Positions 53,603-61,307 of a stretch of 64,000 nt of DNA are shown here, piece by piece. Within the stretch, counting starts at the first letter, position 1, and every line of letters begins with the position of its first letter. The position numbers were made by a program, and so were the translations under genes. Source of the stretch: Saccharothrix obliqua (GTDB lineage Bacteria; Actinomycetota; Actinomycetes; Mycobacteriales; Pseudonocardiaceae). Where the stretch lies: contig NZ_JAHXGQ010000003.1 in the NCBI RefSeq assembly GCF_019375475.1, positions 496,001 to 560,000 on the forward strand. The letters run 5' to 3'. The notes under the pieces are model-generated. The model was not told the DNA's origin, ran no database searches, and worked only from the letters and a program-made list of their open reading frames with translations.

Positions 53603-54316
53603 TCAGACTCCGGTCTCGGACGGCGTGCCGCCCAGGTAGAGCGCCCGCAGCAGGTCCTCGTCGGCACGCAGCCGCCGCCCGTCGCCGGAGTGCACGACCT
53701 CACCGCGGGCCAGCACGTAGGCGCGGTCGGCGATGTCGAGGGCCAGGGCGGCGAACTGCTCGACCAGGAGCACGCCCACGCCGCCGTCGGCGAGCGCCCG
53801 CACCGCCGCCGCCAGGCGGGCCACCACGATCGGCGCGAGGCCGAGCGACATCTCGTCGATCAGCAGCGCCTTCGGCCTGCCCAGCAGCGCGCGGCCCACC
53901 ACCAGCATCTGCTGCTCACCGCCGGAGAGCAGACCGGCCGGCGCGTCGATCTGCTTGACCAGCTCGGGGAACAGCTCGAACACCCGGTCCGGGGTGTCGC
54001 CGCGGCGGCAGGCCGCGCGCAGGTTGTCCAGGACGGACATCTCGCGGAAGACCGTCCGGTTCTGCTCGACGTGGGCGAGCCCGGCCCGCGCGCGTCGCCA
54101 CGCCCGCAGCTTCTCGATCGGCCTGCCGTCGAGCCGGATCACGCCGGAGGACACCGGGATCGCTCCGGAAAGGCCCTCCAGCAACGTGGTCTTGCCCGCG
54201 CCGTTCGCGCCCAGCAGCACGGTCACGGAGGCCGCGTCGACGCGGAGCGAGACGCCCCGCACGATGGTCAGGCCGGACCGGCCGACCGTCACGTCCTCAA
54301 CGGACAGCACACTCAC
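53603..54316 (-). CDS. LivF-like ABC ATPase
   Basis: This 237-residue ATPase has Walker A LLGANGAGKTTLLEGLSG, Q-loop LAHVEQNRTVFREMSV, an intact signature GLLSGGEQQMLVVGRAL, Walker B ALLIDEMSLGLAP and switch His replaced by Gln in LLVEQF, as is normal for LivF. The start is GTG 54316, shortly after GGTGGA; the frame continues far upstream without homology. It is the first gene of the minus-strand importer-catabolism cluster, so the operon promoter should lie in 54317-54740. Confidence 0.92.
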   Translation of the reverse strand: MSVLSVEDVTVGRSGLTIVRGVSLRVDAASVTVLLGANGAGKTTLLEGLSGAIPVSSGVIRLDGRPIEKLRAWRRARAGLAHVEQNRTVFREMSVLDNLRAACRRGDTPDRVFELFPELVKQIDAPAGLLSGGEQQMLVVGRALLGRPKALLIDEMSLGLAPIVVARLAAAVRALADGGVGVLLVEQFAALALDIADRAYVLARGEVVHSGDGRRLRADEDLLRALYLGGTPSETGV

Positions 54317-54744
54317 CGATTCCACCGTCCTGTCGGTACTTCCGGGTGGTTCGGCCAGGGTGGTACCGGCGGGGTCGGCCGCCGGTCCGTAGAAATACGG
54401 AAGTGCCGGGTCGGAAAAGCGGTCCCGGCGGTCGCCCGGTGGCGTGCCCGAGCACCGCCGCCGGCTTTCCGCGCCGGTCAGGGGCGGGTGCGGGGGGAAT
54501 TCCGCGGCGCGCGGCCGACAAATCGCGGGCCCGGTCCGCCGTGCACGATTTGGTAACGCGAGTGTCACCCTCCGGACATGCGCGTGCATATGCATCGTCG
54601 AATGCGCGGGGCCGGTGTGCGGGCCGCGCGCCGCTCGACCGGGCGGGCGCGGCCTCGCGGGTGCGGTCGGCGCACCGGCGGCACCCGGTCGCAGCACCAC
54701 CGCGCCCGGCGGGTGTGAAGCCGGGTGTGATCGGCCCGCGGACG
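54317..54744. other. Upstream region of the importer cluster
   Basis: No gene is supported here. It should hold the promoter of livF. A perfect 10-bp palindrome, TGCATATGCA (54585-54594), stands out in GC-rich surroundings and could be an operator for an unidentified regulator. Right of it begins the terminator of the amine oxidase gene. Confidence 0.4.
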
Positions 54745-54786
54745 GCGAAGCGCCCGATGCCGGGCGCGTGGCATCGGGCGCTTCGC
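54745..54786 (-). terminator. Strong hairpin terminator behind the amine oxidase gene
   Basis: GCGAAGCGCCCGATGCC (54745-54761) pairs perfectly over 17 bp with GGCATCGGGCGCTTCGC (54770-54786) around an 8-base loop. It begins 29 bases beyond the amine oxidase stop and isolates it from the livF promoter region. Confidence 0.75.
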
Positions 54787-54814
54787 GGCCGTTCACCGGC
54801 CGCTCAAGGCGGAG

Positions 54815-56719
54815 TCAGTGCGCGCAGTGGCATTCACCCGACGGGCAGTGGCGGCACGCCGAGAAATCCGGCAGGTCGAGCGTGGGATTCCGGTCGACGA
54901 ATCCGAGCGGCCGGAACATGAATCCGCTGTAGTCGACCGGCATCACCGGCCAGTCCTCCGGCCGGGGCAGGTGCGTGGGCCCGAACACGTGCCACAGCAC
55001 GAGGTCCTCGTCCACCAGCGGCCGGTCCTGCGCGGACCACGCGGGCAGGCCCGCGCCGCCGGGGTGCTGGTCGGGGTACTCGCCCGCCGGGTAGCGCTCG
55101 TCCTCGTGGAACCGGGTCACCCACAGGTGGCGGGTGGCGAAACCGGCGCGTGCCGACACCGTCGCGTCCGGCTGGGCCAGCAGCGTCGGGCCGGGCTTGG
55201 GCACGAGCTGGTAGGCACGCGGCTTGCCGAGCCGGTTCACCGCGTCCGCGCTGCGCACGACCCACGTCCGGCCGCGCATCGGGTCGGCCAGGCGTGCGGC
55301 GTTCGACTCGCGGTCCAGCACGGTCGTGGTCGTGGTGAACGCGTTGCCACGCGGGTTGTCCGGCCCGGTGGGCACGCCGACGAAGTCGACCTCGTCCACC
55401 GTGTTCGCCGGACCGGCGACCTCGGTGTCCAGCCGGGCGCAGAACAGGTGCTGGTGGATGGGCGCCATCAGGCCGGGCGCGATCTCCGCGCCGTACGGGT
55501 TGTCGCCACCCGCGCCGCAGAACACGACACCGGTCGCCTTGGCCTCCAGCTCGATCGTGCCGTCGAGGTAGAAGTACCAGAAGAAGCCGTAGTCGTAGTT
55601 GCCGATCGTGCTGAAGAACGACACCACCAGCCGCCGCGACCGCCGCACGTCCGACGCGCCGGTGAGGATGTTGGTGTGCTTCCACTGCACGCCGTAGTCC
55701 TCTTCGTGCATGCAGATCGCCTGGGGGATGGTGACCGGGTGGCCGTGGTCGTCGGCCACCACCGCGTCGAGGTAGTGGATCACGCCCAGGCAGTCGCAGC
55801 CCAGCTTCAGCGAGTTGGCGTTCTTGCCGAGCAGGTACTCGCCCGCGTCGAAGTAGCTGATCCAGCTCCGCCACGGCGCGGGGTCGCCGTAGGGCACCAC
55901 CATCTCCGCCATGGACGCGCGGTGCAGCACCGGGTCGCCGCCGAACGAGATGCGGTGCAGCGTCAACCCCTCGCGCGCGTTGAAGCCGATCCGCAGCCGC
56001 CAGCCCTCCCACGTGACCTCGCTGCCCTCGACGGTGAAGCTCACGCCTTCGGGCTGGGTGATGGAGATCGGCTTGAGCGTGGTGCGCGCCGGGACGCCGG
56101 TGTAGTTGCCGTGCTCGACGGGCGTGGGCACGTCGCCCTCGTCGGTCACCGCCAGCACCTCGTTGGCGATCAGGTCGACCTCGCACAGCAGGCCCTCGAC
56201 GGGGTGCGCCCACGGGCTGTCGTCCACGTGGTCGCGCAAGAACGTCAGCGCGCGCAGCACGCGGCGGCCCTCCAGCAGGGGCTCGCCGAAGTAGCCGGGC
56301 GACAGCGGCCCGATGAACGTCAGCGACCAGTCCTCGACACCGCGCCGCCGCATGGCCGCCTGCCAGCGCGGGTCGGCCTTCACCAGCTCGGCGCTGCGGT
56401 CGTACTCCTCGAACAGGATCGCGGGCTGGCCGTCCTTGGCGGGCTCCAGCTCGCGGTAGGACTCCAGCACGCCCTCGGTCGCGTTCACCACGACCTCGGC
56501 GGCGACGCCCGTCGCCGTGTCCAGCAGCACCGCGCGCGCCCGCCGCACCACCGGGTCGCCGGGCCGGTGCGCCCGCACCGACTCCTTGGCCGGCTCCACC
56601 GGCAGCACGCTCGGGAAGCGGGTGGTGTCACCCACCTTCCCCGCCTGCACCAGGATCTCGCGGACCCGGGTGATCTCGTCGGCGGTGAACGGGTCGAGCG
56701 GATGTGGGCTGTGGGTCAT
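54815..56719 (-). CDS. Copper-containing primary-amine oxidase
   Basis: This 634-residue copper/TPQ amine oxidase oxidises primary amines to aldehyde, NH3 and H2O2. The cofactor tyrosine is Tyr375 in TIGNYDYGFFW. The catalytic base is Asp291 in SYFDAGEYLLGKN, and the 84-residue spacing is that of the Arthrobacter enzymes. Copper ligands are the HxH in MAPIHQHLFCARLD and a later His in the ATRHLWVTRFHEDE region. The C-terminus is Cys/His-rich (CRHCPSGECHCAH), which is uncommon. The start is ATG 56719; the longer frame upstream is not homologous. It is divergent from a deacetylase-like gene over 141 bases, suggesting coordinated catabolism of acetylated amines. Confidence 0.93.
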   Translation of the reverse strand: MTHSPHPLDPFTADEITRVREILVQAGKVGDTTRFPSVLPVEPAKESVRAHRPGDPVVRRARAVLLDTATGVAAEVVVNATEGVLESYRELEPAKDGQPAILFEEYDRSAELVKADPRWQAAMRRRGVEDWSLTFIGPLSPGYFGEPLLEGRRVLRALTFLRDHVDDSPWAHPVEGLLCEVDLIANEVLAVTDEGDVPTPVEHGNYTGVPARTTLKPISITQPEGVSFTVEGSEVTWEGWRLRIGFNAREGLTLHRISFGGDPVLHRASMAEMVVPYGDPAPWRSWISYFDAGEYLLGKNANSLKLGCDCLGVIHYLDAVVADDHGHPVTIPQAICMHEEDYGVQWKHTNILTGASDVRRSRRLVVSFFSTIGNYDYGFFWYFYLDGTIELEAKATGVVFCGAGGDNPYGAEIAPGLMAPIHQHLFCARLDTEVAGPANTVDEVDFVGVPTGPDNPRGNAFTTTTTVLDRESNAARLADPMRGRTWVVRSADAVNRLGKPRAYQLVPKPGPTLLAQPDATVSARAGFATRHLWVTRFHEDERYPAGEYPDQHPGGAGLPAWSAQDRPLVDEDLVLWHVFGPTHLPRPEDWPVMPVDYSGFMFRPLGFVDRNPTLDLPDFSACRHCPSGECHCAH

Positions 56720-56860
56720 GTCCCGGAGTATCGGCGCGCGCGTGCGAGGCGTCTTGGCCTGCGGCGTACCGGACTTGGTCGCCGGCGCACGTTCACCGGT
56801 GATCAAGGGCCGGGCGCTGGAGGACAAGACGACCGGCCGTGCCGCCGTGAGGATTCCGCC

Positions 56861-57967
56861 ATGTCGACGGGTTACGTGTACCACGAGCTGTACGGCTGGC
56901 ACGACACCGGGACGCACGCCGGGCTGCTGCCGGCGGACCCGCGGCGCGGCCTCCAGCCGTTCCGGCACTACGAGAACGCCGAGGCCAAGCGCCGCGTGCA
57001 CGAGCTGGTGGTGGCGACCGGCCTGGTCGACCGGCTGACCCGCCTCGCGCCGCGCCCGGCCACCGACGACGAGATCCTGCTCGTGCACACGCCCGGCCAC
57101 CTGGCCCGGCTGACCGAGGCCGACGCCACCGGCGGTGACGCGGGCGACGGCGGCAGCCCGTTCGGGCCCGGCGCGCTCGGCATCGCCCGCCTGGCGGCCG
57201 GCGGCGTGATCCGCGCGGTCGAAGCTGTCGTCGACGGTGCGGTGGACAACGCGTACGCGCTGGTCCGCCCGCCGGGCCACCACGCCCTCGCCGACATCGG
57301 CATGGGCTTCTGCATGTTGGGCAACGTCGCCATCGCGGCGCAGGCCGCGCGGCGTTCCCGGGGTGTCGAGCGGATCGCGGTGGTGGACATCGACGTGCAC
57401 CACGGCAACGGCACCCAGGCGGCGTTCTACGACGACCCGGACGTGCTCACCATCTCGCTGCACCAGGACCGCGTGTTCCCGCCGAACTCCGGGTTCGTGA
57501 CCGAGCGCGGCACCGGCGCGGGCTTCGGCCGCGCGCTCAACCTCCCGCTGCCGCCCGGCACCGGCAACGGCGGCTACCTGGAGGCCGTGCGCCGGGTCGT
57601 GCTGCCCGCGCTGCACCGGTTCCGGCCGGACCTCGTCCTGGTCGCGGCGGGTTTCGACGCGAACCCGGTCGACCCGCTGGCCCGGATGATGGTGACCGCC
57701 CGCGGGTACCGCGAGATCGCCCGGATGCTGGTCGGGGCGGCGGCCGAGTTGTGCGGTGGGCGGGTCGTGTTCGCGCACGAGGGTGGCTACGACCCGGTTT
57801 ACGTGCCGTTCTGCGCGCACGCCGTGATCGAGGTGCTGGCGGGGGTGGAGGAGCCGTTCGAGGACCCGTTCGGGGTGAACTTCGACAACCAGGGCCAGCA
57901 GGAGGCGCAACCCCACCAGCTCGCCGCGATCGAGGCGGCGGAGAAGCTGGTCGCCGACATCGGGTGA
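56861..57967 (+). CDS. Histone-deacetylase/acetylpolyamine-amidohydrolase family protein
   Basis: This 368-residue zinc amidohydrolase has the catalytic pair His140-His141 in RPPGHHA, zinc ligands Asp178 and His180 in VVDIDVHHGNGT and Asp266 in AAGFDANPVDP, and the transition-state Tyr310 in HEGGYDP. This is a complete class II HDAC-like site. Bacterial members remove acetyl groups from acetylpolyamines or acetoin-linked proteins. GAGGA lies 7 bases before the ATG. The neighbouring divergent amine oxidase would oxidise the amine so released, so an acetylpolyamine substrate is more likely than a protein. The downstream 210 bases are G-rich repeats. Confidence 0.9.
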   Translation: MSTGYVYHELYGWHDTGTHAGLLPADPRRGLQPFRHYENAEAKRRVHELVVATGLVDRLTRLAPRPATDDEILLVHTPGHLARLTEADATGGDAGDGGSPFGPGALGIARLAAGGVIRAVEAVVDGAVDNAYALVRPPGHHALADIGMGFCMLGNVAIAAQAARRSRGVERIAVVDIDVHHGNGTQAAFYDDPDVLTISLHQDRVFPPNSGFVTERGTGAGFGRALNLPLPPGTGNGGYLEAVRRVVLPALHRFRPDLVLVAAGFDANPVDPLARMMVTARGYREIARMLVGAAAELCGGRVVFAHEGGYDPVYVPFCAHAVIEVLAGVEEPFEDPFGVNFDNQGQQEAQPHQLAAIEAAEKLVADIG

Positions 57968-58177
57968 GCGGAGGGGCCGGGGCGGCGGCCCGGCGCGGGA
58001 CCGAGGCGGTCGCGGTTGGCTGCCGGGTGGGTGCGGGCGGTTGCCGAGGTGGCTTGTGCGGGCCGGGTCTGGTGGAGCGGGGTCGCCCCCGGTGGGGCGG
58101 GCGGAGGCGGCTGGACGGCGGGGTGGCCGGGTCGTGCGGAGCGCGGTCGCCCGCGTGGGGGCGGGGGTGGCTGCCGG
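57968..58177 (+). repeat. G-rich imperfect repeat tract 3 (between convergent genes)
   Basis: A non-coding G-rich stretch with recurring blocks GGTCGCCC, GTGCGGAG and GGTGGGGCGGG-like runs. It shares style and short words (TCGCCCGCG, GTGCGG) with the tract at 49.5 kb. It separates the convergent deacetylase-like and AraC-type genes. Confidence 0.5.
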
Positions 58178-59026
58178 TCAGGTGCGGGACAGGCTCGACC
58201 GGAACTCGCCGGGGGCGACGCCCGCGCGGTGGCGGAAGAACTTGAAGAAGTTCGCCGGGTCCGCGAAGCCGAGCCGCGCGCCGACCGCCGCCGCGGGCAG
58301 ATCCGTGTGCGCGAGCAGGCGGCGTGCCTCCAGGACGATCCGCCGGTCCAGGAACTCCTTCGGGCCCATGCCCACGGCGTCCCGGGTGGCGCGGATCAGG
58401 GTGCGGGGTGAGTAGCCCAGGTCGCGGGCGTAGTCGGCGACCCGGTGGCGGCCCGTGAAATCACGCTCCACGGCGTCCCGGAACCGCAGGAACGCGTCGT
58501 TGTAGACCGGGGCGCGTGCGCCGGACGCCAGGGCCAGCCGGTGCAGCAACGCGCCGAGCAGGTGCGCCAGCAGCCCGCCCGCCGCGGCGGGCGGCGCGTC
58601 GGTGAGCGCGGCGTACTCGGCGGCCAGGTGCTCGGCGGCGGTGGTGGCCAGGGCGCGGTCGCGCCCGGTGAGCTGCCAGTGCGTCGGCCCGAACGGGCTC
58701 GCCGCACCGGGCGGCGGGAAGTCCGGCTGGAACAGCAGCAGCGGCCCGTCGAACCGGGACCGCGGCTGGAACTGCTGCACCTGCCCGGGGCGCACCCACA
58801 CCACGCCGCCCGGCCGCAGCCGGTAGGGCGTGAAGTCCACGGTGTGCACCCCGGTGCCCGACGTCACCAGCATCAGCAGGTGGAAACCCGGCCGCTGCGG
58901 CCTGGTCAGGTCGTGGCTGGTGCCGGCCCGCGCACGCAGCGCCCGCAACGTGAGCACCTCCACACCCAGGCCGGCGGCGTCGGAGTTCCGGTAGGACACT
59001 TCCGGGATGTGTCGTGTTTTCACCAT
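58178..59026 (-). CDS. AraC-family transcriptional regulator
   Basis: This 282-residue regulator has an N-terminal cupin-like sensor (about 20-110: FHLLMLVTSGTGVHTVDFTP, RPGGVVWVRPGQVQQF) and a C-terminal pair of AraC helix-turn-helix motifs (about 185-280: VADYARDLGYSPRTLIRATR; AAVGARLGFADPANFFKFFR). The start is ATG 59026 with GGAGGGGGA upstream. It is divergent from the NAD-binding protein gene, 102 bases away, which is its most likely target. A long upstream frame is an overlap artefact. Confidence 0.92.
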   Translation of the reverse strand: MVKTRHIPEVSYRNSDAAGLGVEVLTLRALRARAGTSHDLTRPQRPGFHLLMLVTSGTGVHTVDFTPYRLRPGGVVWVRPGQVQQFQPRSRFDGPLLLFQPDFPPPGAASPFGPTHWQLTGRDRALATTAAEHLAAEYAALTDAPPAAAGGLLAHLLGALLHRLALASGARAPVYNDAFLRFRDAVERDFTGRHRVADYARDLGYSPRTLIRATRDAVGMGPKEFLDRRIVLEARRLLAHTDLPAAAVGARLGFADPANFFKFFRHRAGVAPGEFRSSLSRT

Positions 59027-59128
59027 GTCGTGTCCCCCTCCGACCTCGCGCGCGTGTGCGACCGTGGCTTGAATATGCACTAGAGGCGCCGACCGGCGCA
59101 CACCGTCCACTTTGGAGAAGACCCAGTC

Positions 59129-59776
59129 ATGGCCAAGATCGCCCTCATCGGCGCCACCGGCACGATCGGCTCGCGGATCCTCGACGAGGCGCTGCGCCGC
59201 GACCACGCGGTGACCGCCGTCGTCCGCGACACCGCGAAGCTCGACCGGACCGACCCGCGGCTCACCGCGACCGCGGGCGACGTGCTGGCCGCCGGGCAGC
59301 TGCCCGGCCTGCTCGCCGGGCACGACGTGGTGATCAGCGCGGTCGGCGGCGGCGACGGCCCCGGCCACCAGGCCACCATCGCACCCGCCGCGAAGGCGCT
59401 GGTGGAAGCCCTGCGGACGCTCACCCCCGCGCCGCGCCTGCTGTTCGTGGGTGGCGCGGGCAGCCTGCGCACCGCCGACGGCTCGCGGGTGTGGGACGCG
59501 CCCGGCCTGCCGGAGTGGGTGCTCCAGATCATGCACGCGCACGGTGACGCGCTGGACTACCTGCGCGGCGTCACCGACGTGGACTGGACCGTCCTGAGCC
59601 CGGCCGCCACCATCGAGCCCGGCGAGCGCACCGGCCACTACCGCACGGGCGTGGACGACCTGGTCGTGGACGCCGACGGCAAGAGCTGGATCAGCGCCGA
59701 GGACTACGCCGTGGCGTTGCTCGACGAGGTCGAGCGCCCCGCCAACCAGGGCCGCCGGTTCACCGTCGCGCGCTGA
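59129..59776 (+). CDS. NAD(P)-binding atypical SDR (NmrA/flavin-reductase-like)
   Basis: This 215-residue Rossmann protein opens AKIALIGATGTIGSRILDEA, the GxxGxxG signature of atypical SDRs. It continues with VISAVGGGDGPGHQ, LLFVGGAGSLRTADGSRVWD, VDWTVLSPAATIEPGERTGH and a conserved WISAEDYAVALLDEVERP tail. Members include NADPH-dependent redox-sensing and YhfK-type proteins. There is no classical YxxxK active site, so catalysis is uncertain. GGAG lies 12 bases before the ATG. Probably regulated by the divergent AraC-type protein. Confidence 0.9.
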   Translation: MAKIALIGATGTIGSRILDEALRRDHAVTAVVRDTAKLDRTDPRLTATAGDVLAAGQLPGLLAGHDVVISAVGGGDGPGHQATIAPAAKALVEALRTLTPAPRLLFVGGAGSLRTADGSRVWDAPGLPEWVLQIMHAHGDALDYLRGVTDVDWTVLSPAATIEPGERTGHYRTGVDDLVVDADGKSWISAEDYAVALLDEVERPANQGRRFTVAR

Positions 59777-59909
59777 GCACCCCGCGGGTGACCTCCCGCG
59801 CCGCCAGTCGTTTTCCCGTTGCACGGCAACGCCATCCGCCCGCCCCGCCGAGATGCGGCGCGCGGGCCCCGGTGGCAGGTTTGCGGTCAGCAGAGGGAAA
59901 GGACTTCCA

Positions 59910-60755
59910 GTGGCGAAGACGGTCGCGGTGCTCGGCACCGGCATGATGGGCGCGGGCATGGCGCGGAGCCTGCTGCGGGCGGGGCTGTCCGTGGCGGTGT
60001 GGAACCGCAGCGCGGACAAGGCCCGCCCGCTCGCGGACGACGGCGCGCGGGTCGCCGAGGACCCGGCGGACGCCGTGGCGGGCGCCGACGTCGTGCTCAC
60101 CGTGTTGTTCGACGCCGATTCCACGGCGGAGGTGGTGCGCGGCCTCGACCTGGGCGAGGACGTGGTGTGGGTGCAGAGCGGCACGGTCGGGCTGGAGGGT
60201 GCGCGCCGCCTCGCGGGGCTGGCCGGCGAGGCGGGCTACGTCGACGCGCCCGTGCTGGGCACCCGCAAGCCCGCCGAGGAGGGCGCGTTGACCGTCCTCG
60301 CGGCGGGTCCGCTCGCGTTGCGCGACCGCGTGGCCGAGGTGTTCGACGCCATCGGCAGCCGCACGGTGTGGGCGGGTGAGCGGCCCGGCGACGGCCAGCG
60401 GCTCAAGCTCGCCGCCAACTCGTGGGTGCTGTCCATCACCGCCGCCACCGCGCAGGCCGTGGCGTTGACCCGCGGGCTCGGCCTGGAACCGGGAGCGTTC
60501 CTGGACGCCATCGCCGGCGGCGCGGTGGACAGCGGGTACGCCCAGGTGAAGGGCCGGGCGATGATCGCGGACGACTTCACGCCGTCGTTCGCGCTGGACG
60601 GCGCGGTGAAGGACGCCGACCTGGTCCTGGCCGCGATGCGGGAAGCGGGCACCGACGACCGGCTGATGCGCGCGCTGCACGAGCAGTACCGGGTGGCCGC
60701 CGACCACAACGGCGGCGACGACATGGCGGCGGTGGTCCGCGCGTTCGGCTCCTGA
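59910..60755 (+). CDS. 6-phosphogluconate/3-hydroxyisobutyrate dehydrogenase-like oxidoreductase
   Basis: This 281-residue beta-hydroxyacid dehydrogenase-family protein has the Rossmann motif VAVLGTGMMGAGMARSLLRA, then WNRSADKA (predicting NADP). The substrate region reads YVDAPVLGTRKPAEEGALTV (a variant of DAPVSGG) and the catalytic Lys lies in QRLKLAANSWVL. The GTG at 59910 follows GGAAAGGA by 5 bases; an upstream frame to 59853 lacks a ribosome binding site. It is probably monocistronic. Imine-reductase-like members of this family exist, so the substrate is open. Confidence 0.9.
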   Translation: MAKTVAVLGTGMMGAGMARSLLRAGLSVAVWNRSADKARPLADDGARVAEDPADAVAGADVVLTVLFDADSTAEVVRGLDLGEDVVWVQSGTVGLEGARRLAGLAGEAGYVDAPVLGTRKPAEEGALTVLAAGPLALRDRVAEVFDAIGSRTVWAGERPGDGQRLKLAANSWVLSITAATAQAVALTRGLGLEPGAFLDAIAGGAVDSGYAQVKGRAMIADDFTPSFALDGAVKDADLVLAAMREAGTDDRLMRALHEQYRVAADHNGGDDMAAVVRAFGS

Positions 60756-60766
60756 TCACCGCCCGG

Positions 60767-60781
60767 TAGCCTGCGCGCGTG
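60767..60781 (+). promoter_or_regulatory. Leaderless promoter: TAGCCT six bases before GTG
   Basis: TAGCCT (60767-60772), six bases GCGCGC, then GTG 60779. No Shine-Dalgarno is present. The hexamer is the same as that before the gene at 22026. Confidence 0.5.
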
Positions 60782-61297
60782 ACGCTCGCCGACGAACGCC
60801 CGTTCCCGCCCGCGTTGGCGGCGGTGCACGAGGTCGTCTTCGACTACGAGGACGGCGTGGACTACGAGCCGTACGCGGCTTTCCTGCCCGCCGACGAGAC
60901 CGGCGACTGGATCCGGGCCTGGACCGGCAACCACGACCTGGACGGCGCGGAGTTCCGGGTGCTCGGGCAGGACGGCACCGGGGGACTGGCCGCGTTCTGG
61001 CTGGTCCGCCCCGGTGCGGACGTCGTGGAGCAGCCCGTGGTGTTCTTCGGTTCCGAGGGTGAGCTGTCGGTCGTGGCACGTGACCTGGGCGAGTACCTGT
61101 GGCTGCTCGCGGGCGGCGTGGGGCCGAGGGAGGCCGCCGAGTACCCGGACCCCGACGGTCTGCCGCACGAGCACCTGCGTGAGATCGCCGAGCGGTTCGC
61201 GCCCGGCCGGGAGCGGCCGACCGCGGACCTGCTCACCGCCGCCCGCGCGGAGTTCCCGGACTTCGAGAGCACCGTGACCGCCCTCTGCCGCTACTGA
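60779..61297 (+). CDS. SMI1/KNR4 (SUKH)-like protein
   Basis: This 172-residue acidic protein has stretches typical of SUKH-type proteins: DWIRAWTGNHDLDGAEFRVL, GQDGTGGLAAFWLVRPG and VVFFGSEGELSVVARDLGEY followed by LWLLAGG. SUKH proteins often act as immunity factors for nuclease toxins or as stand-alone proteins of unknown role. No toxin gene is adjacent. The GTG start follows a TAGCCT box without a ribosome binding site. It ends 10 bases before the convergent oxidoreductase stop. Assignment rests on pattern, not on a search. Confidence 0.7.
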   Translation: MTLADERPFPPALAAVHEVVFDYEDGVDYEPYAAFLPADETGDWIRAWTGNHDLDGAEFRVLGQDGTGGLAAFWLVRPGADVVEQPVVFFGSEGELSVVARDLGEYLWLLAGGVGPREAAEYPDPDGLPHEHLREIAERFAPGRERPTADLLTAARAEFPDFESTVTALCRY

Positions 61298-61307
61298 CGG
61301 CCGGTGC

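Noticed and set aside
56719-57916. N-terminal extension of the amine oxidase by about 400 residues
   Set aside because: The extension is antisense to the deacetylase-like gene; the family's N-terminal length fits the ATG at 56719.
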